The translations under genes were made by a program, and so were the position numbers. Shown here in pieces: positions 62,599 to 64,000 of a DNA stretch of 64,000 nt. Position 1 is the first letter of the stretch; each line of letters starts with the position of its first letter. The notes below the pieces were generated by a model, which did no database searches, was not told the origin of the DNA, and worked only from the letters and a program-made list of their open reading frames with translations. Source of the stretch: Otis tarda (taxonomy: Eukaryota > Chordata > Aves > Otidiformes > Otididae); assembly GCA_026413225.1 (NCBI GenBank), contig CM048554.1:96265963-96329962 (forward strand), in the 5' to 3' direction.

Positions 62599-63275
62599 AT
62601 CATAGAATCATAGAATGGCTTGGGTTGGAAGGGACCTTTAAAGGTCATCGTGTCCAACCCACCCTGCAAGGAGCAGGGACATCTCCAACTAGATCAGGTT
62701 GCTCAGAGCCCGTTCAACCAACCTGGCCTTGAATGTTTCCAGCGATGAGGCATCTACCACCTCTCTGAGCAACCTGTTCCAGTGTTTCACCACTCTCATT
62801 ATAAAATTTTTTTTCCTTATGTCTAGTCTAAATCTACCCTCTTTTAGTTTAAAACTATTACCCCTTGCCCTGTTGCTAAAGACCCTGCTAAAAAAGTTTC
62901 TCCTCGTCTTTCTTATAGGCTTCCTTTAAGTATTGAAAGATCACAATAAGGTCTTGCTGGAGCCTTCTCTTCTCCAGGCTGAACAGCCCCAATTCTCTCA
63001 GCCTACCTCCATAGGAGAGGTGCTCCAGCCCTCTGATCGTTTTTGTGGCCCTCCTCTGGATCCACTTCAAGAGGTCCATGTCTTTCCTGTGTTGAGGGCT
63101 CCAGAGCTGGATGCAATACTCCAGCTGGGGTCTCATCAGAGCAGAATAGAGGGGGAGAATCACCTCCCTCGACCTGCTGGCCACACTCCTCTTGATGCAG
63201 CTCAGAATACAATCAGCCTTCTGGGCTGCAATCGCACATTGATGACTCTTGTTCAGCTTTTCATCCATCACTTAT
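62599..63275 (-). mobile_element. CR1 LINE, 5'-truncated 0.68-kb copy
   Basis: Minus-strand CR1 from the tail (ATCATAGAATCATAGAATGG) back to the codons for VDEKLN. The C-terminal ORF2 frame is open at 62888-63271 ([20 protein letters not shown]...), then breaks near 62885-62890. The remaining C-terminal codons up to the 3' UTR are decayed. Related to the subfamily of the 38-kb copy. Confidence 0.92.
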
Positions 63276-64000
63276 GCCTAGCAATTATTCCTCATGAGTC
63301 AGAATCACCATCAATCTCTTATTTATCTTTTTTAAAGAATTTACTCAACAGAAAGGGATCATCTGATCTTCTGATTCATTCTGGATCATTGATTAATATG
63401 TGTCATTTCAGAAAAGAATTACTTAAAATATTTAATCTAAAATATGACTCTAAAGAGAGAAGAAACTGATAACATACAATGGGCTTGGAGAGTCTTAAAA
63501 TGGCTTTGTCTTCTTCTCCTTTTCTATAGTAACCTTGGAAAACGTACATAGGAAGAGAAGATTAAGAAATGAAATATGCATATTTCTGTCATACATAAAA
63601 TAGTTCTAAACAGGATAAATTAATCTTTTTTGAAATCCTTTTCACAGAGTAGTTACTTTAAAGCATTCTAGGATGCTTTATGGAAACCTTCTCTCCCAGT
63701 CAAAGCAAACAATCTCTTCATAACTTATAAATGCTTGCTACTGCATTGTGCCAGAAAAAAAAAGGCTTTGTTGACATGTGATCTTTGCTTTCTGTATTCA
63801 AGACAAATATCTTATCTCCAACCATATTTGACATTTTGAGTATTAAAAGTAATACTGAATATAAATCATGGTGCTTGAGCTAAAACTTTATTTCATGGGA
63901 ACAACTGTAAAGGTAATTTTTTAACAGGAGGAAAGATTTTCATCCTAACACACACTCAAAACTTGCCTAGGTGCCAGAAATACGATTAAGATTTAGAATA
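63276..64000. other. AT-rich spacer, nothing recognised
   Basis: No feature seen to the right edge. Confidence 0.5.

Noticed and set aside
1..64000. CRISPR arrays, tRNA or rRNA genes, prokaryote-type operons
   Set aside because: No regularly spaced repeats, cloverleaf-type sequences or dense gene order were seen. The sequence is vertebrate in character.

Overview
The window looks like 64 kb of bird nuclear DNA. It is AT-rich and non-coding apart from transposable elements. The assignment to Aves rests on many chicken-repeat-1 (CR1) LINE copies ending in the ATTCTATG octamer tail, together with bird-type endogenous-retrovirus LTRs (ends such as TGTCATGGTTTAACCCC, TATATAAG core promoters, 5-bp target duplications). 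The order of bird cannot be decided. I recognise no host protein-coding gene, rRNA, tRNA or CRISPR array. One 216-nt open stretch with good splice sites (35033-35248, minus) is kept as a weak candidate host exon.

Layout. 0-7 kb: a CR1 3' end, a full 1.15-kb solo LTR (2420-3573), a CTTT microsatellite abutting a near-perfect 55-bp-arm hairpin (5321-5456), and a truncated LTR (6405-7190). 7-17 kb: AT-rich spacer with a diverged LTR (11010-12110) and a short LTR with a TATA box (12767-13185). 17-30 kb: seven CR1 fragments on both strands, including 1.0-kb and 1.46-kb pieces with reverse-transcriptase reading frames. 32.8-34.0 kb: an LTR split by another LTR in the opposite orientation. 37.9-41.1 kb: a long, young CR1 with the endonuclease and RT motifs intact and one obvious frameshift. 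43.5-49.3 kb: a cluster of one LTR, one CR1 split by a second LTR, and a third truncated LTR, partly bracketed by a 48-bp inverted repeat. 50.3-51.0 kb: a solo LTR with perfect target duplications. 58.5-59.6 kb: an LTR whose 5' third is inverted. 62.6-63.3 kb: a CR1 3' end. The rest is unannotated AT-rich spacer.

By my boundaries CR1 and LTR copies cover about 19 kb, roughly 30% of the window, which is high for bird autosomal DNA. CR1 copies spread by target-primed reverse transcription. The LTR elements are solo LTRs: I found no gag, pol or env between any pair. The insertions can be ordered in time where one sits inside another. The most unusual signals are structural (fresh hairpin, inverted LTR block, nested insertions) plus a short open reading frame shared by six copies of the 1.1-kb LTR family. 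I did not find a convincing new multi-gene system.
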